Under the pieces are notes generated by a model that worked only from the letters and a program-made list of their open reading frames with translations, was not told the DNA's origin and ran no database searches. From Rhodobacter sp. (lineage in GTDB: Bacteria; Pseudomonadota; Alphaproteobacteria; Rhodobacterales; Rhodobacteraceae): a stretch of 64,000 bases of DNA. The translations under genes were made by a program, and so were the position numbers. Positions within the stretch are counted from its first letter, which is position 1. Each line of letters opens with the position of its first letter. Positions 7,650 to 15,483 of this stretch are shown here, piece by piece. The stretch lies in NCBI GenBank assembly GCA_020637515.1, contig JACKKG010000001.1, positions 186,001 through 250,000 on the forward strand, given 5' to 3'.

Positions 7650-9233
7650 ATGATCTGGACCATTCTCAAGATCGCCCTGTTCCTGGCCGCCGTTGCCGGC
7701 CTGACGCTGGGCGTGCAGACGCTGATGCAGCAAGAGGCCGGTCTGCGCGTGGCCTTCAACAGCGTCGAATTCACGCTGGGCCCGGTGCAGATGGCGATCG
7801 CCGCAATCCTGCTTCTGGCCGGCCTTTGGCTGCTGATGAAGCTGATGGGCCTGCTGGTGGCGTCGATCCGCTTCATCAATGGCGACGAGACCGCGATCAG
7901 CCGCTATTTCGCCCGCAATCGCCGCCAGCGCGGGCTCGAGGCCCTGACCGACGGCTTTCTGGCCCTGGCCGCGGGCGAGGGGGACAAGGCCCTGACCAAG
8001 GCGCGCAAGGCCGAAAAGCTGCTCGACGATCAGGCGCTCACGACCCTTCTGGTCGCGCAATCCGCGCAGGCGAAGGGCAACACCCAGCTGGCCGAGGAGT
8101 ATTACAAGCGCCTGCTCGAGGACAATCGCGGCCGCTTTGTCGGCGTGCAGGGGTTGCTCAGGCAGCAGATCGACGCGGGCGACGCCACCAAGGCGCGCAA
8201 ACTGGCTGAAACCGCGCTCAGCCTGCGCCCGGGCCACGCGCCCACCCAGGATATGCTGCTGGGGCTTCAGACCAAGGCGGGCGACTGGGCCGGTGCGCGC
8301 AAGACGCTGTTGGAAACCACGCGCGCGGGGCGTCTGCCCAAGCCGGTCTTTCAGCGCCGCGATGCCGTTCTGACCCTGCAACAGGCCGAGGCCGAGGCCA
8401 CCAACCCGGCCCTGGCGCAGGACCTGTCGATCGAGGCCAACAAACGCTCGCCCGACCTGGTGCCGGCCGCCGTCATGGCCGCCCGGGCACTGGTCGCGCG
8501 GGGCAAGCGCAACGCCGCCGCCAAGGTGCTCAAACGCAGTTGGAAAACCCGGCCGCACCCCGATCTGGCGCAGGCCTTTGCCGCGATCCAGCCCGATGAG
8601 ACCACGGCCGCGCGGGTGAAACGCTTCGATGCTCTGCTGGCGCTGCATCCCGGCCCCGAGGAACGCCAGACCCGCGCCGAACTGCTGATCGCGGCCGAGG
8701 ATTTCCCCGCCGCGCGCCGCGCCATCGGCGATTTGCACGAGACCGCCCCCACGCAACGCGTCATGACCATCATGGCCGCCATCGAACGCGGCGAGGGCTC
8801 GCCCGATCAGGTGGTGCGCGGCTGGCTGGCCCGGGCGCTGACCGCGCCGCGCGGGCCGCAATGGGTCTGCGACAATTGCCACCATGTGCACGCCCATTGG
8901 CACCCGCTGTGCGACAATTGCGGCGGCTTTGACACGTTGGCCTGGAACGCGCCGCCCGATTCGTCCGGCGCCTCGGCCACAGGCACCGAAATGCTGCCGT
9001 TGATCGTCGGCGCCCTGCCCGCCGCGGACGACCTGGACGACGCGACCGCCGACCTCGACGACGACGACGCCGACCCGATCGACGCCACCGCCGAGGAGAT
9101 CGACCCCGCGCCCGCCGCCGAACGCGCGGACGCGCCCACCGCCACGGCCGACCGGGCCCCCGAACCGCCCCCCGTTCCCGAGGACGAGCCCGAAGGCATC
9201 GACCTGGACCAGGCCCGCCGGATGGGCCTGTGA
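7650..9233 (+). CDS. hemY: HemY-family TPR membrane protein with C-terminal zinc ribbon
   Basis: A 527-residue HemY-domain protein (not protoporphyrinogen oxidase). Two membrane helices (about residues 4-22 and 45-68) flank a short periplasmic loop, followed by Ala-rich TPR-like repeats to about residue 390. Residues 407-424 form a double C-x2-C knuckle (C407, C410, C421, C424) embedded in W-V-C-D-N-C and W-H-P-L-C-D-N-C, followed by F-D-x-L-x-W. The last 80 residues are acidic and low in complexity. HemY is cotranscribed with hemD and proposed to organise late haem synthesis, though its activity is not settled. The knuckle resembles the rubredoxin-like tail of LapB; see findings. Confidence 0.88.
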   Translation: MIWTILKIALFLAAVAGLTLGVQTLMQQEAGLRVAFNSVEFTLGPVQMAIAAILLLAGLWLLMKLMGLLVASIRFINGDETAISRYFARNRRQRGLEALTDGFLALAAGEGDKALTKARKAEKLLDDQALTTLLVAQSAQAKGNTQLAEEYYKRLLEDNRGRFVGVQGLLRQQIDAGDATKARKLAETALSLRPGHAPTQDMLLGLQTKAGDWAGARKTLLETTRAGRLPKPVFQRRDAVLTLQQAEAEATNPALAQDLSIEANKRSPDLVPAAVMAARALVARGKRNAAAKVLKRSWKTRPHPDLAQAFAAIQPDETTAARVKRFDALLALHPGPEERQTRAELLIAAEDFPAARRAIGDLHETAPTQRVMTIMAAIERGEGSPDQVVRGWLARALTAPRGPQWVCDNCHHVHAHWHPLCDNCGGFDTLAWNAPPDSSGASATGTEMLPLIVGALPAADDLDDATADLDDDDADPIDATAEEIDPAPAAERADAPTATADRAPEPPPVPEDEPEGIDLDQARRMGL

Positions 9234-9336
9234 CCGGCCCGTCCGGGCGGCGAGAAAGCCGAAAAAAGGGGCTGGATACTGCACCGACCCGGTGCTAAGA
9301 ACCGCCCGACCTCAGCGGGGCAACCCGCTGCACCGT

Positions 9337-9412
9337 GCCGGTGTAGCTCAGCTGGTAGAGCACGTCATTCGTAATGATGGGGTCGGGGGTTCGAGTCCCT
9401 TCACCGGCACCA
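9337..9412 (+). tRNA. tRNA-Thr (anticodon CGT)
   Basis: A 76-base cloverleaf with the CCA end encoded. The acceptor stem GCCGGTG pairs with CACCGGC; D-arm GCTC...GAGC; anticodon stem CGTCA/TGATG with loop TTCGTAA, giving anticodon CGT (reads ACG threonine codons); T-loop TTCGAGT. The T-stem has two G-T wobble pairs (GGGGG with CCCTT), slightly weak but acceptable. It stands alone between hemY and the phosphonate genes, and is followed directly by phased repeats. Confidence 0.96.
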
Positions 9413-9434
9413 CTTTCTTGTTCAGAGACTGTCA

Positions 9435-9478
9435 GAGACATTCAGAAAGCCCTGTTTTCAAGGCTTTGGTGGTGTCTC
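9435..9478 (+). repeat. Symmetrical two-step hairpin downstream of tRNA-Thr
   Basis: GAGACA (9435-9440), 5-base bulge, AAAGCC (9446-9451), 10-base loop, GGCTTT (9462-9467), 5-base bulge, TGTCTC (9473-9478). Both stem steps pair perfectly and both bulges are 5 bases. It lacks a terminal T-run, so it is not a standard terminator. It overlaps the second and third copies of the 10-base-phased TCAGA repeat. Confidence 0.65.
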
Positions 9479-9767
9479 AGTGTCCGCGGTCATCCGATTT
9501 CATCCACGATGAGCCCCCGCGTCGGGGGCAATGTCGGGGGTATTGCGGGAGGCCCCCGGCGGAGTGACGACGCACAAGCGGATCGACGACCCTCAGCAGC
9601 GCAGCTTGGGCTACCGGGTGGACACCCCCGGGCGGACGAACCGTAGCACGCCACCGGACAAGCACCCCCTGCCGCGCCGGGACCGGCACCGCCGCATGTG
9701 CGTGGTGTGACGGTTTGGTGCGGGTCGCGCGCCGGGGACGGAAAACCGGGCCGGTCTTTTTACAGAA

Positions 9768-9796
9768 CTGACGCGCAGCGGACACGTCGCTGTTAC
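9768..9796 (+). promoter_or_regulatory. Candidate Pho box (three heptamers, 11-base spacing) before phnC
   Basis: CTGACGC (9768), CGGACAC (9779) and CTGTTAC (9790) are placed exactly 11 bases apart, the periodicity of PhoB-binding Pho boxes (CTGTCAT-like heptamer plus 4 bases). Each departs from consensus by two or three bases, so binding is an inference. The position, 43 bases before the phnC start, fits activation of a phosphonate transporter under phosphate limitation. Confidence 0.4.
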
Positions 9797-9838
9797 CACC
9801 GCGCCGCACAACGGCCCTGCAACTTCAGGGGGCCGGCG

Positions 9839-10684
9839 ATGCTGGAAGTCCGCAATGTCTCGCGCGTGTTCGGTCAACGGACCGCGGTGGACGCCATCAG
9901 TTTCACGGTCGAAGGGCCGCAGTTCATCGGCATCATCGGCCGTTCGGGCGCGGGGAAATCCACCTTTCTCAGGATGGTGAACCGGCTGACTGCGGCCAGT
10001 TCCGGCCAGATCCTGGTTGACGGCCGCGACATACTGGCCCTGACCGGCGCCGAGGCCCGCGCCTGGCAGAGCCAATGCGCGATGATCTTTCAGCAGTTCA
10101 ACCTGGTGCCGCGCATGGACGTGGCCTCGAACGTGCTGCACGGCAAGCTGAACAGCCGTTCGACGCTGGCGACGCTGTTCAACATGTGGTCGCGCGAGGA
10201 CATCCTTCAGGCGCTGGACATTCTGGACCGCCTGGGCATCGCCGACCAGGCCCCCAAGCGGGCCGAGGCCCTGTCCGGCGGCCAGCAGCAGCGCGTCGCC
10301 ATCGCCCGCGCGCTGATGCAGGACCCCCGGATCATCCTGGCGGACGAACCGATCGCCAGCCTGGACCCGATGAACGCGCAGCTTGTCATGGACACGCTCA
10401 AGCGCATCAACACCGAAGACGGCCGCATGGTCATCGCCAACCTGCACACGCTGGACACAGCGCGGCGCTATTGCGACCGGGTGATCGGCCTGCGCGACGG
10501 CAAGCTGGTGTTCGACGGCCCGGCCAGCGACCTGACCACCGACGCCGCGCGCGCGATCTACGGCGCCGACCACAGCTTCAACGAGGACGCGACATCGACC
10601 GCGATCCCGGCCATCGCGCCGGCCGCGATGGGGACGCGTCCCCGGCCGGCCCGCGCCGCCGCCATCGCGGCGTCGTTCCTCTGA
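9839..10684 (+). CDS. phnC: Phosphonate ABC transporter ATP-binding protein PhnC
   Basis: A 281-residue ABC ATPase that powers phosphonate import with PhnD and PhnE on the cytosolic face of the inner membrane. Walker A is GRSGAGKST (34-42), the signature LSGGQQQRVAIARAL lies at about residues 142-156, and Walker B ILADEP is followed by an E-P-I-A-S-L-D switch. Gene order identifies it as PhnC rather than another importer ATPase. ATG 9839 follows CAGGGGG. The last 25-30 residues are Ala/Pro/Arg-rich and longer than usual. First gene of phnC-D-E1-E2-acetyltransferase, with a Pho-box-like triplet upstream. Confidence 0.94.
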   Translation: MLEVRNVSRVFGQRTAVDAISFTVEGPQFIGIIGRSGAGKSTFLRMVNRLTAASSGQILVDGRDILALTGAEARAWQSQCAMIFQQFNLVPRMDVASNVLHGKLNSRSTLATLFNMWSREDILQALDILDRLGIADQAPKRAEALSGGQQQRVAIARALMQDPRIILADEPIASLDPMNAQLVMDTLKRINTEDGRMVIANLHTLDTARRYCDRVIGLRDGKLVFDGPASDLTTDAARAIYGADHSFNEDATSTAIPAIAPAAMGTRPRPARAAAIAASFL

Positions 10685-10718
10685 CCTTGCCCAACCTTCA
10701 TCGCCACGGAGAACCCCG

Positions 10719-11624
10719 ATGAAATCCCTTGCTGCCGCTCTGATCCTGACCACCGCGCTGACCGGCGTCGCCCAGGCCCAGGCGACGATCACCGAGTTCA
10801 ACATCGGCCTTCTGGGCGGTGAGAACGCGCAGGATCGCCTGGCGTCGAACGAGTGCTTTCGCGCCTATGTCGAGGACGCCCTCGGCGTGCCCGTCCACCT
10901 GTTCACCCCGGCCGACTACAACGGCGTGATCCAGGGTCTGCTGGGCGGGTCGCTGGACTTTGCCTGGCTGGGGGCCTCGGGCTATGCGGCGACCTGGCTG
11001 GCCGATCCGAACGCCGTGGAACCCGTGCTGGTCAAGACCAACCTCGACGGGTCGTTCTCGTATTTCTCGATCGGGTTCGCGCGCGCCGACAGCGGCATCC
11101 AGTCGCTGATGGACCTGCAAGGGCGCCGCTTCGGCTTTGGCGACCCGAACTCGACCTCGGGCTATCTGGTGCCGTCGATCGAGATCCCGCGCGTCACCGG
11201 GCATTCGATGGACTCGGGCGATTTCTTTGGCGAGGTGGTGTTCACCGGCGGCCATGAGCAAACCATCATCGCCGTAAACAACGGCGACGTGGACGCGGGC
11301 GTGACCTGGGCCGACGGGCTGGGCAACTGGGAAGACGGCTACAACTCGGGCGCGCTGCGCCGGGCCGTGGACGCGGGCCTGGTGGACATGAACGACCTGG
11401 TCGAGATCTGGCGCTCGAACCCGATCCCCGAGGGCCCTGTGGTGCTGCGCAGCAGCCTGCCGCAACAGGTCAAGGACACCGTCACCGACCTGCTGCAACA
11501 CCTGGGCGAGCGCGACCAGGCGTGCCTCTATGGCGTTGCCGCGGGCGAGACCGCGGGCTTCGCGCCGATCACCCACGAGGCCTATCAGACCATCATCGAC
11601 GTGCGTCGCGCGCAGATGAACTGA
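10719..11624 (+). CDS. phnD: Phosphonate-binding periplasmic protein PhnD
   Basis: A 301-residue solute-binding protein. Residues 1-22 form a Sec signal peptide ending in VAQAQA; the mature part has the PhnD core: NIGLLGGENAQDRL, a Tyr-rich domain-hinge region (TPADYNGVIQ, FAWLGASGYA), and the GFGDPNSTSGYLVPS motif that binds the phosphonate or phosphate oxygens. It delivers phosphonates to the PhnE permeases in the periplasm. ATG 10719 follows CGGAGAACCCCG. It lies 34 bases after phnC. Confidence 0.95.
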   Translation: MKSLAAALILTTALTGVAQAQATITEFNIGLLGGENAQDRLASNECFRAYVEDALGVPVHLFTPADYNGVIQGLLGGSLDFAWLGASGYAATWLADPNAVEPVLVKTNLDGSFSYFSIGFARADSGIQSLMDLQGRRFGFGDPNSTSGYLVPSIEIPRVTGHSMDSGDFFGEVVFTGGHEQTIIAVNNGDVDAGVTWADGLGNWEDGYNSGALRRAVDAGLVDMNDLVEIWRSNPIPEGPVVLRSSLPQQVKDTVTDLLQHLGERDQACLYGVAAGETAGFAPITHEAYQTIIDVRRAQMN

Positions 11625-11700
11625 TCCGCGGCCGGTCCGATCCTTTCGACATCGCCGGGCCCCGCCATCGCGCCGGGGCCCGGCCCTTGTGGACGCTGCC

Positions 11701-12567
11701 ATGACCGTGACACCGATCGCCCCGCCGGGCCCCGATACGATCCGCCGCGCGTATCTGGCGCTGACCCGGCGGCGGCGGCTCTATTCCGGGCTCATGCTGC
11801 TGGTTTTCGCGCTGCTGATGATCGCCGGGTTCCGCACCGCCGAATCGCGCAACGCCGGGGGCTTTGTCGAAGGTCTGGCGCATTTGCCCGATTTTCCCGC
11901 CGCCATCCTGTCCGAAGCCTGGGACAAGGCCGAAAACCTGCCCGGCCACATGCGGGATGCCCTGCCCGCGCTGGTGGAAACGCTGAACGTCGCCGCCGTG
12001 GCCACGCTGACCGGCACGCTGGGCGGCATCCTGCTGTCGCTGCTGGCGACCCGGGGGCTGGCCCCGCTGCCCGCGCTGGCGGGCGTCTTTCGCCGGATCG
12101 CGGATATCCTGCGCGCCGTGCCCGAGATCGTGGTGGCGCTGGTGCTGATCTTCCTGCTGGGCGCGGGTCCGGTGCCCGCGGCCATCGCCATCGGCCTGCA
12201 CACCGCCGGCGCGATGGGCAAGCTGTTCGCCGAGGTGAACGAGAACATCGACCCCAAGCCGGTCGAGGGGCTGGCCTCGGTCGGGGCGCGATGGAGCCAG
12301 CGGATGCTGTTGGGCGTGGTGCCGCAGGTCGCGCCCAATTACTTCAGCTATGCGTTGCTGCGGTTCGAGATCAACGTGCGCGCCTCGGCCATCCTGGGGT
12401 TCGTGGGCGCGGGCGGCATCGGCTATGACCTGAAGAACGCCATGACCTTTGGCCAGGGCAAGCTGGACGAGGCCGCCGGCATCTTCATCGTGCTGTTCCT
12501 GACCATCGTCGTGCTGGACCAGGCGTCCAGCCTGGTCCGCCACCGCCTGACGCAGGGGAGGGCCTGA
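11701..12567 (+). CDS. phnE: Phosphonate ABC transporter permease PhnE1
   Basis: A 288-residue inner-membrane permease with about six helices and the binding-protein-dependent transport domain in the C-terminal two thirds (from about residue 95). The cytosolic coupling loop around GLASVGARWSQRMLLGVVPQ is the EAA-type loop that contacts PhnC. ATG 11701 is preferred over the codon 12 bases upstream, which would add only MDAA. The stop is one base before the start of phnE2 (TGA-c-ATG), so the two permeases are translated together and probably form the heterodimeric channel. Confidence 0.92.
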   Translation: MTVTPIAPPGPDTIRRAYLALTRRRRLYSGLMLLVFALLMIAGFRTAESRNAGGFVEGLAHLPDFPAAILSEAWDKAENLPGHMRDALPALVETLNVAAVATLTGTLGGILLSLLATRGLAPLPALAGVFRRIADILRAVPEIVVALVLIFLLGAGPVPAAIAIGLHTAGAMGKLFAEVNENIDPKPVEGLASVGARWSQRMLLGVVPQVAPNYFSYALLRFEINVRASAILGFVGAGGIGYDLKNAMTFGQGKLDEAAGIFIVLFLTIVVLDQASSLVRHRLTQGRA

Positions 12568-12568
12568 C

Positions 12569-13897
12569 ATGGCCGATATCGCGCTGCAAACCGCCGTTCT
12601 GGGCGATTTCCGCCGCAAACGGCTGTGGGCTTTCGCCGCACCCGCGCTGGTTCTGGTCTATCTGGCCTATGTGTTTGTCGCCTTTGACGTGCCCGGCCTG
12701 GCCCAGCGCGCGCGGCTGGACAATGCGGCGACTCTGCTGGGCGATGCCATCCGCTACAAGGTGCATGTCACCCGGGACAACCGCACCGACGCGGTTTCGG
12801 TCGCCATCGAGGGCTCGCGCCGCATGACCCTTGCGGCGGACGAGACCCCAGCCTGGGTCCATCGCGACGGCACCCGCACGGTCATCGACCTGCCGCAGGG
12901 TCACCGTGTGATCTATGACGGCCCGGTCGCGCTGTATGACCTGCCCGGCTACGGCCAGATCCGCATCACCAACACCGGAACCGCCATCGACCTGTCGCTG
13001 CCCGGTCCCGTGGTGCCCGATTTCATCAACGCCTCGGGCACGCGCGTCAGCGTCAACACTGTCGCGGGGCGGCTGACGGTCACCCGCGCGCGCACCGAAA
13101 CCATGCGCTATTTCCCGGGGTGGGAGCTGTTCTTCTTTGACCTGCACAGCCCGTTTCACCGCATGAGTTGGGCCGAAATCGCGGAAAGCCTGGCCTGGGG
13201 GCCGCGCCTGAACCCGGCGCAGACCAACCTGTCGCTGATGATCTCGAACATCTGGACCAACGAAATCTGGCGCCACGGGGATGTCGCCTGGGCCATGGGC
13301 GAGACGATCCTCATGGCGTTCCTGGGCACCTTTGGCGCGGCGATGATCGCGCTGCCGCTGGCCTTTCTGGCGGCGCGCAACTTCACCCCCGCGCGGTGGC
13401 TGCGGTTTGCCGTGCGCCGGGTGCTGGACTTCGTGCGCGGCGTGGATGCGCTGATCTTCACCATCGTTCTGTCGCGCGCCTTTGGCCCCGGGCCGATGAC
13501 CGGCGCGCTGGCGATCCTGATCACCGACACCGGCAGTTTCGGAAAGCTGTTTTCCGAGGCCCTGGAAAACGTGGACAGCAAACCGATCGAGGGGATCCGC
13601 GCCACCGGCGCCCGGCCGGTGCAGCGCTATCGCTTTGGCGTCATGCCGCAGGTGCTGCCGGTGATCCTGAGCCAGGTCCTGTATCTGTTCGAATCGAACA
13701 CCCGATCCGCGACCATCGTCGGCGCCATCGTCGGCGGCGGGATCGGCCTGCTGTTGACCCAGGCGATCCAGACCACGCAAGATTGGGAAAAGGTGACGTA
13801 TTACATCATCCTGATCGTGCTGATGGTGGTGGCACTGGACGCGGTCTCGGCCAAACTGCGCGACCGGCTCATCAAGGGGGACGGCAGCGGCCGCTGA
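12569..13897 (+). CDS. phnE: Phosphonate ABC transporter permease PhnE2, long form
   Basis: A 442-residue second permease. One helix (about residues 19-38) is followed by about 200 residues of soluble, beta-rich sequence (to about residue 235) before the transport domain (about 240-430), which includes the EAA-type coupling loop EGIRATGARPVQRYRFGVMPQ. Classical PhnE is about 260-290 residues, so the extra domain is the notable feature; by the membrane topology it should face the periplasm. Long PhnE2 proteins occur in other alphaproteobacterial phn clusters. It pairs with PhnE1 and PhnC. Confidence 0.9.
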   Translation: MADIALQTAVLGDFRRKRLWAFAAPALVLVYLAYVFVAFDVPGLAQRARLDNAATLLGDAIRYKVHVTRDNRTDAVSVAIEGSRRMTLAADETPAWVHRDGTRTVIDLPQGHRVIYDGPVALYDLPGYGQIRITNTGTAIDLSLPGPVVPDFINASGTRVSVNTVAGRLTVTRARTETMRYFPGWELFFFDLHSPFHRMSWAEIAESLAWGPRLNPAQTNLSLMISNIWTNEIWRHGDVAWAMGETILMAFLGTFGAAMIALPLAFLAARNFTPARWLRFAVRRVLDFVRGVDALIFTIVLSRAFGPGPMTGALAILITDTGSFGKLFSEALENVDSKPIEGIRATGARPVQRYRFGVMPQVLPVILSQVLYLFESNTRSATIVGAIVGGGIGLLLTQAIQTTQDWEKVTYYIILIVLMVVALDAVSAKLRDRLIKGDGSGR

Positions 13898-13933
13898 GCC
13901 CTGCCCCCCGAACCCGCCCGAGGAGACCCCGAC

Positions 13934-14551
13934 ATGCCGCGCCTGTCCGCCGACACCCCCCTGATCCACCCCGACTGCGAGATCCACAACAGCACCTTTG
14001 GCGCCTGGTGCGAGGTGGGGCGCGGATCGCGCGTGCTGAATTCCGAATTCGGCGACTATGCCTATTGCGACCGGATGGCCGATATCGCGAATTGCACGGT
14101 CGGCAAATTCGCCAATATCGCCGCGATGACGCGTATCGGGCCGACCGATCATCCGTGGCAGAACGCGGCGCAGCATCACTTTCTCTATCGCAGCGCCGCG
14201 TATTGGCCCGAGGAACCCGACGATGCGGAATTCTTTGCCCGGCGCGCGGCGCGGCGCTGCACGCTGGGGCACGATTGCTGGATCGGCCACGGCGCCATCG
14301 TCAAGCCCGAGGTGACGGTCGGCATCGGCGCCGTCGTGGCCTCGGGCGCGGTGGTGACAAAGGATGTCGCGCCCTTCCTGATCGTCGCCGGGGTGCCCGC
14401 GCGCCCGATCCGCGCGCGGTTTTCCGACGCGGTGGCCGAACGGCTGCTGGCGCTGGCCTGGTGGGACTGGCCGCACGACCGTCTGCGCGCCGCGCTGAGC
14501 GATTTCCGCACCCTGGGCGCCGAGGCGTTTCTGGACGCCTGCGGCGGCTGA
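13934..14551 (+). CDS. Phosphonate-cluster hexapeptide acetyltransferase
   Basis: A 205-residue left-handed beta-helix acetyltransferase of the chloramphenicol/xenobiotic type found in many phn clusters. The imperfect hexapeptide repeats run from about residue 12 (IHPDCEIHNSTFGAWCEVG) to about 155, and the catalytic-type His is in GPTDHPWQN. The conserved GHDCWIGHGAIVKPEVTVG and AGVPARPIR segments are standard. The acceptor is unknown; acetylation of an aminoalkylphosphonate, analogous to the unrelated PhnO, is a reasonable guess. It ends the phnC operon, 36 bases after phnE2, facing phnF. Confidence 0.85.
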   Translation: MPRLSADTPLIHPDCEIHNSTFGAWCEVGRGSRVLNSEFGDYAYCDRMADIANCTVGKFANIAAMTRIGPTDHPWQNAAQHHFLYRSAAYWPEEPDDAEFFARRAARRCTLGHDCWIGHGAIVKPEVTVGIGAVVASGAVVTKDVAPFLIVAGVPARPIRARFSDAVAERLLALAWWDWPHDRLRAALSDFRTLGAEAFLDACGG

Positions 14552-14698
14552 TGCCCGCCGCTCATTGCGCCGCGCGTGCATCCCGCGCCCTGCGCATGGG
14601 CCAGCCGGCCACCGGCCGACACCAGTTAGCCCCCGAGGTCGATCGCGGTCGCCGGGCCGTCGTCGATCAGGACGCCGTCGCGCGGAACGTGGGCGCAC

Positions 14699-15406
14699 TC
14701 ACTCGGGCGCGACGGTCAGCGTGACGCGCGCCCCGGCGAAATGAGTGATGCCGTATTCTAGGGGCTGACCGGCGGGATCCTGGTTCATCGATTCCAGCCG
14801 CATCACCGCCTCTGCGGGCCTGAGTTGCAGATGCCCCGCCAGGATCGCATCGGCGTTGCACGCGGTCAGCCGGGTCCAGGCGCGGGTGTAATCCGCAACC
14901 CCGCAGGCGGCGAGGGATTCGGTCACGCCCTTGCCCAGGCGAATATGCTGCGCCAGGCCCGGCAGCCGCGCCATCGCAAAGGCCGAGCGGAAATGGCCGA
15001 TCACCTGCCCGTCGGACAACGAGACCCCCTCGACCCGCAGCACGGGCTCGCCGGGGGCCAGGGCCAGCACCTGCGCCTCGACCTGGGACGCGGTCGCGGA
15101 CTGCACGCTCAGCACCCGCCGCCCTGGCACCCGCCCGGTCGCGGACAGCGCCTCGTGGAACCGGGTGCGCCGGGTCAGCGGATACTCTGTCGGGCGCGCG
15201 GCGACAAAAACCCCCGCGCCGCGCCGGGCGTGGACGGTGCCGGCCTCGGCCAGCGCAGCCAGTGCCCGGCGCACCGTATGGCGGTTGACGCCAAAGCGCG
15301 CGGCCAACTGCGCCTCGCTCGGCAAGCGGTCGCCGGGGCGCGCGTTGGCGATATCCTCGTCCAGGGACCGCGCGATCTGCCGCCAGAGGGAAAGCTGGTC
15401 CGTCAT
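14699..15406 (-). CDS. phnF: Phosphonate regulator PhnF (GntR/HutC family)
   Basis: A 235-residue GntR-family repressor. Residues about 5-75 are the winged helix (RLPSEAQLAARFGVNRHTVRRALAAL), and residues about 95-235 a UTRA effector domain (LTRRTRFHEALSATGRVPGR; VLRVEGVSLSDGQVIGHFRS). Divergent from phnG across a 77-base region with a 7-bp perfect inverted repeat, it fits an autoregulated repressor of phnG and itself that senses a phosphonate metabolite. Start ATG 15406; a longer form from 15430 would overlap the promoter region. Confidence 0.92.
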   Translation of the reverse strand: MTDQLSLWRQIARSLDEDIANARPGDRLPSEAQLAARFGVNRHTVRRALAALAEAGTVHARRGAGVFVAARPTEYPLTRRTRFHEALSATGRVPGRRVLSVQSATASQVEAQVLALAPGEPVLRVEGVSLSDGQVIGHFRSAFAMARLPGLAQHIRLGKGVTESLAACGVADYTRAWTRLTACNADAILAGHLQLRPAEAVMRLESMNQDPAGQPLEYGITHFAGARVTLTVAPE

Positions 15407-15447
15407 CGAAATTTCATGTGCATCGGACAATCTTGGGTGCTATTGGA

Positions 15448-15473
15448 TGTCTAGTTGTATAGTAATCTAGACA
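15448..15473. promoter_or_regulatory. PhnF-type operator between phnF and phnG
   Basis: A perfect inverted repeat, TGTCTAG (15448-15454) and CTAGACA (15467-15473), 12 bases apart. In between, TTGTATAG (15455-15462) makes a second, near-perfect inverted repeat with CTAGACAA (4-base gap, 7 of 8 matching) and a tandem direct repeat with the first arm. So three half-sites sit in 26 bases of unusually AT-rich DNA in this GC-rich region. Position and symmetry fit a GntR/HutC operator controlling both directions. Confidence 0.65.
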
Positions 15474-15483
15474 AATCGACAAG

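Larger units (their letters stand above)
9413..9838. other. Intergenic gap of 426 bases between tRNA-Thr and phnC
   Basis: No convincing gene. Contents: three TCAGA repeats at exact 10-base spacing (9422, 9432, 9442); a symmetrical two-step hairpin (9435-9478); a GC hairpin GCCCCCG-CGT-CGGGGGC at 9513-9529 with no T-run; an unassigned 59-codon frame at 9531-9710 that begins MSGVLREAPGGVTTHKRIDD, without a clear ribosome site or recognisable family; and three Pho-box-like heptamers (9768-9796) just upstream of phnC. The tRNA-adjacent part looks like a possible former integration site; the phnC-adjacent part looks regulatory. Confidence 0.6.

Noticed and set aside
9513..9529. GC hairpin in the tRNA-phnC gap as a terminator
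   Set aside because: No T-run on either strand; strong GC hairpins are common in this DNA.
9531..9710. A 59-codon frame behind tRNA-Thr as a decayed integrase
   Set aside because: No integrase motif can be recognised and no good ribosome site; listed only within the gap description.
12485..14698. A 737-codon open frame on the minus strand opposite phnE2 and the acetyltransferase
   Set aside because: GC-rich shadow of real genes; composition is Arg/Gly/His-rich without any domain, and the plus-strand genes are unambiguous.
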